Positions 23,513-36,200 of a stretch of 64,000 bases of DNA are shown here, piece after piece. Where the stretch lies: positions 5,270,001-5,334,000 of the forward strand of contig CM114271.1 in assembly GCA_050084515.1 (NCBI GenBank), written 5' to 3'. Numbering within the stretch: position 1 is the first letter of the stretch; each line of letters opens with the position of its first letter. The notes below the pieces were generated by a model that was not told the DNA's origin, did not search any database, and worked only from the letters and a program-made list of their open reading frames with translations. The stretch is from Blasia pusilla (taxonomy: Eukaryota; Marchantiophyta; Marchantiopsida; Blasiales). The position numbers and the translations under genes were made by a program.

Positions 23513-24700
23513 AGATCTATGCAAGTCAAGATCTGAAGTTCTTGAAGACATGTTGGCTACCCCCCCCACTCGGCGAGCAAAGAAGAAAAACAAATATGGA
23601 AAATCAAATGCAGGGCAGAAACGGAGAAGACATTGAGGTACCATTTGATTCAGTTTTTTCAACTCTTTCAATCATTTAGCATTTTAAGTTTATTACTATT
23701 TTGGATATTATATATGAAATTGGCAGAGCTAGTTATACAAAATTTTAAAGGTGATGAATGGATGTGGTTTTGTGTTCTCAGGTGAAGGTGGATTGCTGGT
23801 TGAGGAGCCACATTCGAATTGTTTTTCTTGTAGTGTAAAAAGTTATCATAGAAGCTTGCAGATGTAGTCATTAGAGAAATGAATGAGGTTGTTTTCTCAA
23901 GAAGAACCTTGTTGTTTGGACATCCAATATGTTCAAAAGAATAACCAGTTCATGATTTTGGCCACAAGGATAGACTATAAATCTGTTTTCTTTTTCCCTT
24001 TTAGATATGGCAGCTTAGTGTAGTCTTTTTTCCTCTTGACAACTTTAGAGTTTGGGCCTATTTTGAAAAGTTGAAAAAAAAAATCTTCCTGTTGTTTTTT
24101 ATGTGGTCCAAATCGCTATACGTTGTGGAAGACACTCATATTGGTGAATACCATAGAGAAGATATGCTTTAAGAGGTTCCTTTATAGGGAAATGTTCACC
24201 TACATATTCTTTTGGGCAACTTTCTTCTTGCTATACACCTATATGTGTGAACAAGTGTCTATGTTTTCATATGTGGCATATGAATACTTGTTATGAGTAT
24301 TTGACAAAGTTTTCACATCTCCAAAGCAAAGAAATAAGTGCATGATATACTTACTTGGCTCTGGTACACAACATTATAAGTGCAAAGATATTTTACCTTG
24401 AACATTAGTACTCAATGAACATAAAAAGAATAGCATGTTCCCTTGTATTGCTCAACCACGGTTGATGGAAGGTATTCCATACTTTATTTGAGTAGATGTG
24501 ACACCAATAAGTCTTCCTTTCATGAACTCTTCCATTATTTCAGTAAGATATTGAGGAAATCCTTTAATTTCTTCTTGCTGTGTCTTCATTTTTACTAGAC
24601 AATATAACACAATGTGTTCTTAAATAAATGGAGATTTCCCTTTGTATGCATATTGGGAGGCATTCTGGAATTCTATCACCTACAAAGAGGGAAATTATGA
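23513..24700. other. AT-rich gap between transposon ORFs
   Basis: No gene was recognised. It contains motif copies at 24467-24478 (GGAAGGTATTCC) and 24655-24666 (GGGAGGCATTCT). Confidence 0.45.
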
Positions 24701-25292
24701 CTTAAGTTCTACCATGTGTTTAGTAAGGATGGTGTGTTGCTTTGATCCTTTCTTCCTCCTCCTGTTGGATTTAGAATTATCTGTGTCATAATATAACTTG
24801 CTATTGGGGAGTACTCACTTTCCGTAATTTTATTCCCTTACCTTGTTAATCACTGTGGCCTTTGTGTCCATTACGGAAGGCATTCTAGCAAACACTAAAC
24901 TTCCAAACATTACACAATGACTTAAGTTCTATCATGTGTTTAGTGTGGATGGTGTGTTGCTTTGATCTTTTCTTCCTCCTTCTGTTGGATTTAGAATTAT
25001 CTCTATCATAATATAACTTGCTATTGGGGAGTACTTTTCGTAATTTTATTCTCTTATCATGTTAATCATTGTGGCCTCTGTGCCCATTACGGAAGGCATT
25101 CTAGCAAACAGTAAACTTCCAAACATTAAACAATGACTTAAGTTCTACCACATGTTTAGTATGTATGATATGTTGCTTTGATCCTTTCTTCCTTCTTCTG
25201 TTGGATTCAGAATTATCTCTATCATGATACAACTTGCTATTGGGAAATGCTCACTTTCCATAATTTTTTCTCTTATGGTGTTAATCATTTTG
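24701..25292. repeat. ~218-bp tandem repeat, 2 full and 1 partial copy
   Basis: Copies begin cttaagttcta(c/t)ca at 24701, 24921 and 25137, spaced 220 and 216 bp. The first two run through ggaaggcattctagcaaaca and end with (a)aacaatga; the third stops near gttaatcattttggcc. Copies are ~90% alike by eye, so this duplication is younger than most others here. Confidence 0.92.
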
Positions 25293-25309
25293 GCCCATGA
25301 TCAATTACT

Positions 25310-25892
25310 TTGCAGGATAACATGGACATAAATATATCTCCCAACCCTCTATTGGAACCTCCTGATCGGATGGACCATATACATGTGCATCAAAGTGCTT
25401 TAACCAAAAGAGTCTTGGCCATGCGGAGGATAGAAATTCAAGGGGACTTGCCGCCAGGACCGATATCAGCATTGCGCTTACACTGGGATATTCACAATAT
25501 TGCGTTTATTCCTTGGGAAAGACTGCAAGATTTCATTGAAGGCGAGGGTCATGGAGATGGGATGAATCCCACGAATTCTGGAAAGGAACGTCAAGATGTT
25601 TGAAAGATGCAGGAGAGATCAAACAAGAGGATCCATCATACGATTTCATTAAGACTACCGACATCGAAAACAACTAGCCATAAATATGTAAATATAGTAA
25701 ACTCTCTATATTCTTTTTTTTGTTCTCTTCTCATGTCATGGTTTGATTGTAAGTTATAGTTCGTGTCTTTCTCATTAAACTAATCTTAATTCTTGTATAA
25801 TTTTATTCCATGTCGAATGCCTTCCATATGGGAAAGACATGTGGCATTGATTTTCATTGAAGGCGAGGGTGATGGAGATGGGATGAATCCCA
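25310..25892 (+). other. Unassigned ORF and a short direct repeat before the MULE
   Basis: Plus ORF 25313-25603 (~96 codons) has no recognised domain. The phrase ttcattgaaggcgagggtcatggagatgggatgaatccc occurs at ~25532-25571 and again at ~25853-25892, suggesting a local duplication at the start of the transposase region. Confidence 0.4.
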
Positions 25893-25904
25893 TCTCCAGA
25901 TATT

Positions 25905-27544
25905 TTGTCGGAGCATGGTGTCACATTGAAGATGCGATCTGAGATGGATCCAAATTTCGAAGAAATCATGAAGAGAGATGATTTCTTGCGAATGCATAAT
26001 CTCCTCAATGTGAAGAAAGAGCTAAATATGGAGACCTTTCAATATTGTATGGGTGAAAATGAATCATTTAGACATTTTTTCACCCTTTATCCGGACAAGG
26101 TGTTCTTTTATGAAACATATATAGAGAGTGCGAGGCCCTTCATCTTAGGCTTCCAACGCCAATGGCAATTGCAAACATTGGTCAAGCTTGGACACAATAG
26201 TGTATTAAGTATGGACAGTACATTTGGAACGAATCGAACCAAGTTAAGTTCACTACATGTTATCATGGTGTTTTGAAAAAAAATGTGCATCACTTATTTA
26301 TTAAGCAAAGTCTCAAACATTGTGATAATGGTTTGTTGGGTGTGTGGATTGTATGAGTAGAGTTCCCATTATACACTATTTTGGTATTTGATGAGCATCA
26401 TACCGGGATACCAGTGGCATGGATTTTGACAAGTAGCTCAATAGAGGTACATTTGGTTAGGTGGATGAAGGCAATGGTCGGGAAATGTAAGACAATCTAG
26501 CCGAATTGGGAGCCAAATGCAGTCATTGTGGATGATGCAAATGTAGAGCAAAATGCCTTGAGGTTTTTCCATCCACTTCCTATCCATATTGTATCTTGTT
26601 ATAAATAAGCAACTGAATTCTACTATTTTTACCACATTTACAATTTCGGCATCCACCATGCAGAAATGGAAGGCATTATAGCCATGCAAATTCAATGACG
26701 TTATCTATTTTTCATTCCATGTAGAGAGACATTTGGAGGTGTAAACATCATTTTGTGCCTTTGGCATGTACGACATGATTGGTTGAAGCAATTGAAGCGC
26801 AAGGTCCACTGCCCCATTTTAAGAGCATAAATGTCACAACGCCTTAGAGAAATAATGTATGTCAATCGTTGTGGTACCTATACGAGAGGTGATGTCTTAT
26901 ATGACGCAAGAAATGCCTTGCAACTGTTCTATGCAGACTTCAGCGGAGAAGTTGCTTTTGTGAATTACATCCTGACTTATTGGGAGCCCAAACTAGGCAA
27001 GTTCATTGAACCTCTCATATCTCTTGGATTTTCCCACCACTGGATCTTTAGGTTATGTAATTTACATTAAATATGTGGTGACTCTTGCTGGTTTTTTCTG
27101 CAGAAAAGTGGGTTAGAGCAGCTAGGGACTACCCTCATGCAAACCAAGACACCAATGTTGCTATTGAAGCTTATCACGGAAGCATGAAAGCAATATTAAA
27201 TGATGATAACAAGAGTTTGGCTCGAAGAAGAGGTGACTACCTTGTGTGGAAGCTCCTCGAGTCCATTGAAGCATGGTATTTCCACATACAAATCTTAATA
27301 AAAGAAAGGCTTTGTGCAAAATGCAGCACAGGAGCAATATATCAACAATGCAGTTCTAAAAGGAAAAGCTATCGCGGCCAGTGACGTTGTATTGTCTCAA
27401 ACGAGGGGTAATATACGCATGGCACGAGTAAAGAGCCAGACAGTTCTCAATAAGTGGTATGAAGTCTACAATTATGACACTGAGTGAGGACATTGTGAGT
27501 GTCCATGGTCTCTTAAGGGTAACATTTGTAAGCATATGGTAAGT
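25905..27544 (+). pseudogene. MULE transposase with SWIM zinc finger (broken)
   Basis: Catalytic-domain signatures in order: VLSMDSTFGTNRTK (first Asp) at ~26200-26245; VFDEHHTGIPVAWILTSSS and NAVIVDDANVEQNALR (second Asp) at ~26370-26570; LCLWHVRHDWLKQLKRK at ~26750; then the exon after the TTTTTTCTGCAG acceptor at ~27102 with ARDYPHANQDTNVAIEAYHG. The SWIM finger CECPWSLKGNICKH is at 27494-27535 (CxCx9CxH), followed at once by donor GTAAGT (27539-27544). MULE transposases cut and paste DNA with a DDE catalytic triad; SWIM fingers are common in their C-termini. Damage: frameshifts near 26275 and 27303, stops such as TGA at ~27482 (TGG expected) and TAG at ~26500. Introns resemble those of FAR1/MULE-type genes. 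No terminal inverted repeat was identified with certainty. Confidence 0.85.
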
Positions 27545-27922
27545 TTCACTTGATGATTATTCCATGAAGTAATATCCTTTGCTCTTTAATGGTTCAGAAG
27601 AAAATATGAATTATGAAGTAGAAACCGACTGAATGTGGAAGTGGAAAATAGATTCTGCTTTGTTGCAGAAAAGCTTTGATGAGACCGATTTGGTGAGGGT
27701 ATTAGGAACAAGATAGGGTACGACACAAGGAGGAATATGCCATCTACAAATGGTGAGGATCGAATCAGACACTACCTTACGTCCATCATTGGCAAACACC
27801 TTGGATCTCAATGAATTACCAGCAACAGAAGCAGGTATCTTCTCTTGTCAATGAATTCATACTTAGATATTTCCTTGTTGTTGAGGTGTCTTATTTATTT
27901 ATGATATATCCTTTTTAAAGTT

Positions 27923-28552
27923 ATGGCTACTATGTGGTATGTTTTAGAAGGCATTCTAGATGAAGATAGCACCATATTTTCTTCATATATGGAAGATGGA
28001 TATATGGGCACGCTTCTGCACCATCCACCAATTGATGAAAGATCTCCATCGATGTTAATGGGAATACAAGAGAGTTCTTATAGAATTCTTCCAAGTCCAT
28101 CTCCCTCTATGGAGCAGATGGTCATTACTATGGACAAGTTATACAGTGAACTACGCACTAATTATGGAGGAAACCTGCAATTTTTTACATTTGTATGTAA
28201 GATGTTGAGAGAAACCAATGGTAGAATAGAGACAACAAAAGTGACTCACAACAATGGCTTAACACCGCAACCAGGAAATCCGTTTCAGATTTACAGAGAT
28301 GGATTCATCAATAACAACTCCATCAAACGAATAAAGTCTAGCGTTGAACGATGGTCACAACCTTCTAGAAGAAGTACCCAAATTGCAAGTAGAAGTTCTC
28401 AAATAGATGAGGTCAATAGTTCCTCTTTGCCATGTTTTCCAAAGCCAAAACCCAAGAAGAGAAATTTGGGTCCACAAGAGGAACTAGACAGAGATGCTGC
28501 TATATTCCAGAACAATAATTCACAAAATAGAGGTATGAATGTCCATATATGA
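27923..28552 (+). pseudogene. Probable C-terminal exon of the MULE protein
   Basis: An open frame of 209 codons downstream of the SWIM exon (first ATG ATGGCTACTATG at 27923). It contains SIKRIKSSVERWSQPSRRST and PKPKPKKRNLGPQEE, a basic nuclear-localisation-like tail as often seen after SWIM fingers in MULE proteins. No catalytic domain is present. The start is uncertain; it could be joined by splicing rather than initiated at this ATG. It contains one AGAAGGCATTCT motif (27946-27957) inside the frame. Confidence 0.45.
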
Positions 28553-29319
28553 ATGAACTTCATTTTCAGATCTCACCGTATACAGTACGCTTTTGGTGAT
28601 ATCATTGGAGATTTTGAATAAGGATGCAATCCTTCATCCTCCAATACATTTTGATCAATGCAAAATCCTTGATACAGTTTCTGCCATGTGGTATGGTGTT
28701 TATTAGTATTTCATTGATTGTGTTATTGCATCTTCATATAAATTTCTCTCCCTATATTAGTTGGTGATCCTTCCTTGCTCTTTTTTCCCCACCATGTAAT
28801 TGAAATAATGAACAACTCTTCACTTTCTTCGGAAGGAAACGACTGCACTTTGAGCAAAGAATGAAATACATGAGAGATAAACGTGACATAATATATATTT
28901 CAATACTAACGCATATGTCCGGTACTGATAAAGAAATCCAGAATGGTTACCTAAAATGTGATCGGAAGGCATTCTATCAAAAGACCACGCATTCCCGTTA
29001 GACTTGCGTTCATTGAAAAAATGAACAACTCTTTAACTTTGAGTACTAGCTTCCATGTGTGGTAATGAATAAACATACCGGAATGCTTGCCACAAATACA
29101 ATCAGAAGGCATCCTATCACACTACCATGCGATCCCAAGCGTCAACTTGTGTGTGCGCCTACGTGACGCCTAGTGTTTCTTCCCTTCAGACCTGAACTAT
29201 GTTTCCAAACTTTTAGGAGCCTCCGCGGACCCCTCTGCGCCCACACGGATGCGATTGAGGATTGTAGGGTGCACGTAATGAGGCAAGTCATCGTGGTTGG
29301 ATTCTGTGGCGTTTAAGAA
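28553..29319. repeat. Partial ~200-bp duplication carrying the GGAAGGCATTCT motif
   Basis: gaacaactctt starts near 28811 and 29023. The paired ends are ccagaatgg..gatcggaaggcattctatca (28938-28978) and ccggaatgc..aatcagaaggcatcctatca (29079-29119). No gene was recognised. Confidence 0.6.
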
Positions 29320-30219
29320 GTGTGCGTGAGAATGATAGAGGGACTGCTTACCACTGACTATCAAAATTGTGAAAACAATCTCATTCTTAAATGTTTCCTT
29401 GTGGGCATTGCAATACAGGGATTTGCATATGACAGCAAGAGAGTTTGTTTAGAGGGCACCTACAATATGGAGAAGTGGCTATTGGGTGCCATCACAACTG
29501 TGCATCAAGAGCCATCGAGAGTATTCAGTCTTCTAAGATTTTATGCCCATGGAAAGTTCAGATGCTGTAAGGAAGAGAAGCCGAAAAGAAAGCTTGGAAT
29601 TTCGGAAGAGAACTCCACAAGATGTAAGCCACAAAGAAGGCGATACAATTGTGATATTGGTCGAAGGGAGTGGAAACGCTCACAAAGGTCCAAGGATAGT
29701 AGTTCCAAATGTCCAATGTATACAACAGATGCATCTTTGTTGGACATGAATAAGCACTTTGGCGAGACTTTCATCAAGGTTTTTATGGGCCCTGTAGGGA
29801 AGGGTATAACCAATTCTGAGCAGAAAACGTTGGCTAAGTTTTTGGCTTTATCAAATAGCTTGAAAGAAATCTCAAATGTTTGCAATAGTATGGATTCAAT
29901 CGTGAATGAATTGCAGACCTCATTCAACACGCTGTAGGTTCTTCTCCATTAGCTTCAAAGTATGCCTCTCGAGGAAACTTTTCATGGCTTTCCTGAGGTT
30001 GTACAAATTTTTTTTTGCAAAGGACATTCCATGATGGGACAGATGGACGTTTTAGGATTGATGGTAGCGAAAAATGATGTTTTGCGGTATTTAGATGATA
30101 ACAAGAGTGCATGGGAATTCTTGCACGCTCAAATCACATTGGATCTTTTGCCAAAAAAGCTGAGGGAGCTTATCCATTGGAACTCTTCATTCAAATATAA
30201 AGGAAGACATGATAGTTAA
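29320..30219 (+). other. Two in-line unassigned ORFs, transposon-associated
   Basis: Frames 29320-29937 (205 codons) and 29962-30219 (85 codons) lie in the same phase, separated by two stops, and could be one broken protein. A basic cluster (KPKRKLG...KPQRRRY) precedes a predicted helical end (LAKFLALSNSLKEISNVCNS). No family was recognised. The position between the MULE remnant and the foldback suggests transposon cargo. Confidence 0.3.
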
Positions 30220-30960
30220 GTATGACCATGACCCATGGAAATTTGTTTTTCTGTTATAAGAAAGTTTCTTTTTCTGTTATAATAAAGTCTTACTTCACTT
30301 ATTTGGATTCATTATTGTTAAGGTTGGTCCATAGCTGTAAGTAGCAGGTATGGAGTAATTGCTCATGGATAGTAACATGGATTTTCTTTGTGTTTTGTTC
30401 TAGTAACATGAAGGAAATAAATTTGTCAGGCATTGTTATATAATATTGTAGAATATTGCTGGAATACGACCCTTGTCATTCTGAAAGACAGATTGCAAGA
30501 GCTTTGTTGGTTGATAATTTTTAGAATGCTTTCCATCTACATATTGTATAATACAACCAATTCAGAAAGCTAGAATGCTTTCAATATTCTCCGTCTTACT
30601 CTTCAATCCCTTCGCACCCTATTTGGTTTGTAACAGTGGATACCCACTTCGGTATAAGTACTCCAAGTAAGACTATGGTTGATAGTAGAATGCTTCTTGT
30701 AAGGCCCTTCTAACGTAGTATATGGGAAAGGGAAGAAACCTTTCTATTTGCCAGCAAATAACAATAATATATGAACGTTAGCTTTTGAAACATAACATAT
30801 TTTATTTGAAAAAAATTCTTCCATAATGATCATATGGGCAAGGTGGAATGCTTTCCATTTTCTTCCAAATAATGTTCAGACACGGTTGTATGAAACAGTT
30901 ATGATAACAATAAAAAATTGGAAGTTACAAAAATAAAAAAGAATATGCCTTTCTTTTTGT
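30220..30960. other. AT-rich gap with inverted-type motif copies
   Basis: No gene was recognised. Words AGAATGCTTTCC (30523-30534) and GGAATGCTTTCC (30844-30855), with degenerate copies near 30571 and 30687, are palindrome-like variants of the recurring motif. ctgttata(a)taaag is repeated at ~30251 and ~30276. Confidence 0.5.
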
Positions 30961-30974
30961 ATCCCCATAAAGTT

Positions 30975-32712
30975 TTCCCATTTCAACTCATAATAAATGT
31001 TTTCCAAATGAAGAAATTCACGAAGTATGGAAAGGTTTTTTTTTCAAGTCTTCTTTACTAACGAAAGGAATTCTATTTATATGAGTTTTGTACACTTGGC
31101 TCCCCCTACATGCAGATTGCATTCCGCCACTTAACCCTGATAAATGTAAGTTATTATGCACTCGTCTAAAAATGGAAGGTCGTCATACCTTTAACCAATA
31201 TAGATTATATGTGGTAGTCATTGTTTTTAAGATACATGAGAAAATGTTTGAATTATCATAATGTTGTCCGTTAAGCTTATGAAGGAATGAAGAATATTAA
31301 ATTTTGATCTATTCAATGGAAGCAATTCCAAATTGTGGGCTTTTAATTTCCTATATTCTACAATTTATTACGCTAATATTATATAACCAAGTAATAAGGG
31401 GAGAATAAAAGCAATCTAAAAATTTGCAGAAGCAGCAAATAATTTTAGACGAGACAAGGATAGTTTGACTTGATCCTTTTAGTATATGTTATCGTGCGCA
31501 TACACATCGCTACACAAATGGCTCTTCCCCCAAATATAGCCTCCAAATGATAACGTGTGTGTACAAGTTACCTTGTGATGGTTGACTCGGTCAACAAGTG
31601 ACTTGGGGAAAGTAAAATGCACATTATCTACCGGTAGGCTAACTAAGATGTGACAATGTCTATTGTAATGTTTAACAATGTTGGCTCAAAATGCGATTAA
31701 TCATATTGGTTGAGAATGCCATGAGGGGAGTTTGAAAAAGTAAGAGGAACACTCCAATACTAGTGTGTATTTCAAAGTTTAGGTAATTATAATATCGATT
31801 CCATATATGAATTTATATTATGAAACCTTTCTAAACTATAAGACTTGTAAGTTCTCTATAAGATATATAAAGACAATCATGATATTCTTTCTCCCTACCA
31901 AATATGATATGATTAACATATTGTTGACATATTTTGAACGGAAAAAGTGATTTTCTTTTCTTGGTTGAGACTCCTAGGAAAAAGAAACGACGATATCATA
32001 TTTTCCCAATTAATATGCAATTAAAATAATTATTGAAGTATTGATATGTTTTTGGGTTCAAATTTTTAACATAAAAAATATAGTATGTAGTGATAGGAGT
32101 GAAATTTTGGATATTAAATTGGTGTTTCCACAAACTTTGAATTTACTTCTATCAATCCCATTTCAAACAAAGTTTTCAAATAAGATATTCAAATGAAATT
32201 CCACCCACAAAATTTTGAAAATATCCAAGATATATAAAACTAGAATTTTGGGGTTTTTTTAAAGCATGCATCTCATTGGCATAACAACTACTTAAAGTAA
32301 TTAAACAATATACTGCAAACTTGTAAGATGTTACATTTCAAAGTCCTATAGTTCCAAAAGGTTTCATAATTTAAATTCATATATGAAACCGATATTATAA
32401 TTACTCGCATTTTGAACCAACACTAGTAAATATTACAACAGACATTGTCACATCTTCGTTAGCCTATTGATAGATAACATGCATTTTACTTTCCCCAAGT
32501 GATCGGTTGACCGAGTCAACGATCATCAGGCAACCTATATGCACACGTTATCATTTGGAGGCTACTTTTGGGGGAAGAGCCATAATACCTTTCGTTAGTA
32601 AAGGTATTATAATAATAATACCTTTCATTAGTAAAGAAAACTTAAACAAAATGGCTTCCTATACTCCTTGAATTTTGCAATTAGCAAACATTTATTATGA
32701 GTTGAAATAGGA
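30975..32712. repeat. Large imperfect foldback (long inverted repeat)
   Basis: Left-arm blocks pair in order with right-arm blocks: 30981-31002 with 32687-32708 (tttcaactcataataaatgt...), 31051-31068 with 32621-32638 (ttctttacta.cgaaagg), 31520-31705 with 32405-32581 (ggctcttcccccaaa..., with tgactcggtcaac inside), and 31782-31829 with 32359-32406 (taattataatatcg..ccatatatgaat). The left arm has ~450 bp (31069-31519) and ~75 bp (31706-31781) not found in the right arm, so insertions have split it. No coding capacity, so it is a non-autonomous foldback or large MITE. Confidence 0.8.
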
Positions 32713-32897
32713 AATCTATTGGTACATATGACACAACATGACAATCATGGCATGAGTATTTACTCTATAGATGAAAAAGAATACACTAAAAAATAAATTT
32801 ATGATAAACACAATTTATGCTTATGAAGAATCAGCCAAAAAAACTGCTTCCACAAACTTTGAATTTACTTCCATCAAGCCCATTTCAAACAAATTTT
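32131..32897. repeat. 48-bp direct repeat inside and right of the foldback
   Basis: cacaaactttgaatttact followed by tc(t/c)atcaa(t/g)cccatttcaaac occurs at 32131-32178 and 32849-32897. It might mark a transposition-linked duplication. Confidence 0.75.
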
Positions 32898-32939
32898 GAG
32901 CTCAAAGGCTAGGTTTGAAATCAAGTATACAACCAAGAA

Positions 32940-33203
32940 TCATTTTGGTGACCAATCCTTTATATTTTGCCACCTTCTCTCCTCCTTCTCAACTTTCTTC
33001 ATATATGCTGCTAACCGTTCTTCACATTGAAGGTTTTCAACATAAGCCATCCATTCTGCCCTATCTTTCTCCTCTTGTTCAGGGATAACACATTTGATGT
33101 AGAACTTATCCCTTTCCTCTGCACGTTTTTTTAATTTTGCTTCCTCTTGTGAAATTTTTTCCAACTCTAATTCTTCCTCTAATTTAGCTTTCCTAACTTT
33201 CAC
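32940..33203 (-). pseudogene. Charged coiled-coil protein fragment
   Basis: A minus-strand frame of 87 codons with heavy Glu/Lys content and heptad character: KLEEELELEKISQEEAKLKK, then EEKDRAEWMAYVENLQCEER and YMKKVEKEERRWQN. Composition is clearly protein-like rather than random. It stops just before the tandem array that starts at ~33215, so its 5' part seems to have been replaced by the array. No family was recognised. Confidence 0.45.
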
Positions 33204-33214
33204 CCTTCGTCCTG

Positions 33215-36200
33215 ACAGACGTCTCCACCCGCATTCTCCAAGATTGGCATGATTTTCAATGATTCAGTGGCGTCCGGCTAGTTCATAACATTGGGAGGCA
33301 TTCTGGCATCGCTTTGCAAAAGAGAACTTGCGCCAATATGATCTAAAACGGTTGACGTACTCAAGTGGGGACTAGCATGAAGGGCAAGACAATGGCGTTC
33401 GCTCAGTTGGCGGTCAAGGGCGTTCTGGAAATGGAGTTCATTTATTTGATAAGCACGAAAAGCATTCTGGCATCCCTCCGCAAGAGAGAAATTGCAAAAT
33501 CACTCATAGATATTGATTCAGCCTCTACCATTGATCATCCTAAACTCCCACATGTTGAAATTTATATTATGTATATACGGTTGTCATATTTCTTGACAGA
33601 CGTCTCCACCCGGATTCTCCAAGATTGGCATGATGTTCAATGAATCAGTGGCGTCCAGCCAATTCATTATATCGGAAGGCATTCTGGACATCCTCAAAGG
33701 GGGGCCAACATGAACGTCCTCAAAGGGGGACTAGCATGAAGACCAAGACAATGGCGTTCGTTGAGTTGGCGGTCAAGAGCCTTTTGGAAATGGTGTTTGC
33801 TTATTTGATAAGAACGAAAAGCATTCTGGCATCGCTCCGCAACAGAGAAATTGCGAAATCACGCGTAGGTATTGATTCAACCTCTACCATTGATCATCCT
33901 CAACTCCTACATATTGAAATGTATATTCTATACATACGATTGTCATATTTCTTGAAAGACGTCTCCATCCGAATTCTCCAAGATTGGCATGATGTTCAAT
34001 GAATCAGTGGCGTCCGGCCAGTTCATTACATCGGAAGGCATTCTGCCATCGCTCCGCAAACAAGAAATCGCGTCAATACGATCTACAACGGTGGATATCC
34101 TCAAGGGGGGACCAGCATGAAGAGCAAGACAATGGCGTTCGCTCAGTTGGCCGTCAAGCACGTTCTGGCAATGGCATTCGCTTATTTGATAATAACGAAA
34201 AGCATTTTGGCATCACTCCACAAGAGAGAAATGGTGAAATCACGCGTAGGTATTGATTCAGCCTCTACCATTGATCATCCTAAACTCCTACATATTGAAA
34301 TGTATATTCTATACATATGGTTATCATATTTCTTGAAAGACGTCTCCACCCGCATTCTCTAAGATTGGCATGATGTTCAATGAATCAGTGGCGTCCGGCC
34401 AATTCATTATATCAGAAGGCATTCTAGACATTCTCAAAGGGGGACCAGCATGAACGTCCTCAAAGGGAGACCAACACGAAGAGCAAGACAATGGTGTTTG
34501 CTCAGTTGGCGGTCAAGCGCGTTCTGGCAATGGCGTTCGCTTATTTTGATACGAACGAAAAGCATTATGGCATCCCTTCGCAAGAGAGAAATGGTGAAAT
34601 CCCGCGTAGGTATTGATTCAGCCTCTACCATTGATCATCCTAAACTCCTACATATTGAAATGTATATTCTATACATACGATTGTCATATTTCTTGAAAGA
34701 CGTCTCCACCCGCATTCTCCAAGATTGGCATGATGTTCAATGAATTAGTGGCGTCCGGCTAGTTCATTACATCGGAAGGCATTATGTTATCGCTCCGCAA
34801 ACGAGAATCGCGCCAATACGATCTACAACGGTGGACATCCTCAAGGGGGGACCAGCATGAAGAGCAAGACAATGGCGTTCGCTCAAATGGCGGTCAAGCG
34901 CGTTCTGGCAATGGCGTTCGTTTATTTGATAAGAACGAAAAGCATTCTGGCATCGCTCAGTAACAGAGAAATTGCGAAATCACGCATAAGTATTGTTTCA
35001 GCCTCTACCATTGATCATCCTCAACTCCTACATATTGAAATGTATATTCTATACATACGGTTGTCATATTTCTTGAGAGACGTCTTCACCCGGATTCTCC
35101 AAGATTGCCATGATGTTCAATGAATCAATGGCGTCCGGCCAGTTCATTACATCAGAAGGCATTCTGCCATCGCTCCGCAAACGAGAAATCGCGCCAATAC
35201 AATCTACAATGGTGGACATCCTCAAGGGGGGACCAGCATGAAGAGCAAAACAATGGGGTCGCAATAAGACCACAAAGGCAAGCATATACATTTGCCACAA
35301 ATAGTGAAGTCACAAAATGCTTTGGAGGACACATTGATGATATAGATAGCTCTTGATTCAGAATCTATAGTTGAGGCCCCTACCATTGAATCATCGTTCA
35401 TCTTAAACTCCTACATATTGAAATTTATATTCTAGATATATACCTTCCATATTTCTTCACAGATATCTCTACCCGGATTCTCAAAAATTAGCATGCTATT
35501 CAATGAATCAACGGCGTTTGCTCAGTTGATAAGATCGAAAAGTATTTTGGCATCGCTCCACAACAGAGAAATTGGGAAATCATGCATAGGCATTAATTCA
35601 GCCTCTACCATTGATCATACTCAACTCCTACATATTGGAATGTATATTCTATATATACAGTTGTCATATTTCTTGAAAGACGTCTCCACCCGGATTCTCG
35701 AAGATTGGCATGATGTTCAATGAATCAGTGGCGTCCGGCCAGTTAATTACATCGGAAGGCATTTCGCATCGCTCATAACGAAAAATTGCCGCCAATACGA
35801 TCTACAATGGTGGACGTCCTCAAGGGGGAACCAACATGAAGAGCAAGACAATGGGGTCGCAATAAGTCCATAAAAGCAAGCATATACATTTGCCACAAAT
35901 AGTGAAGTCACGAAATGCTTTGGAGGACAGATTGATGATACAGATAGCTCTTGATTCAGGATCTATCGTTGAGGCCTCTACCATTGAATCATCAATCATC
36001 TTAAACTCCTACATATTGAAATATTTATTCTAGATAAATAACTTTCACATTTCTTGACATACATCTCTACCCGGATTCTCAAAGATTACCATGTTGTTCA
36101 ATGAATCAATGGCGTTCGCTCAGTTGATTAGATCGAAAAGCATTTTGGCATCGCTCCGCAAGAGAGAAATTGCGCCTGCACAAATACGTTCCACAATAGT

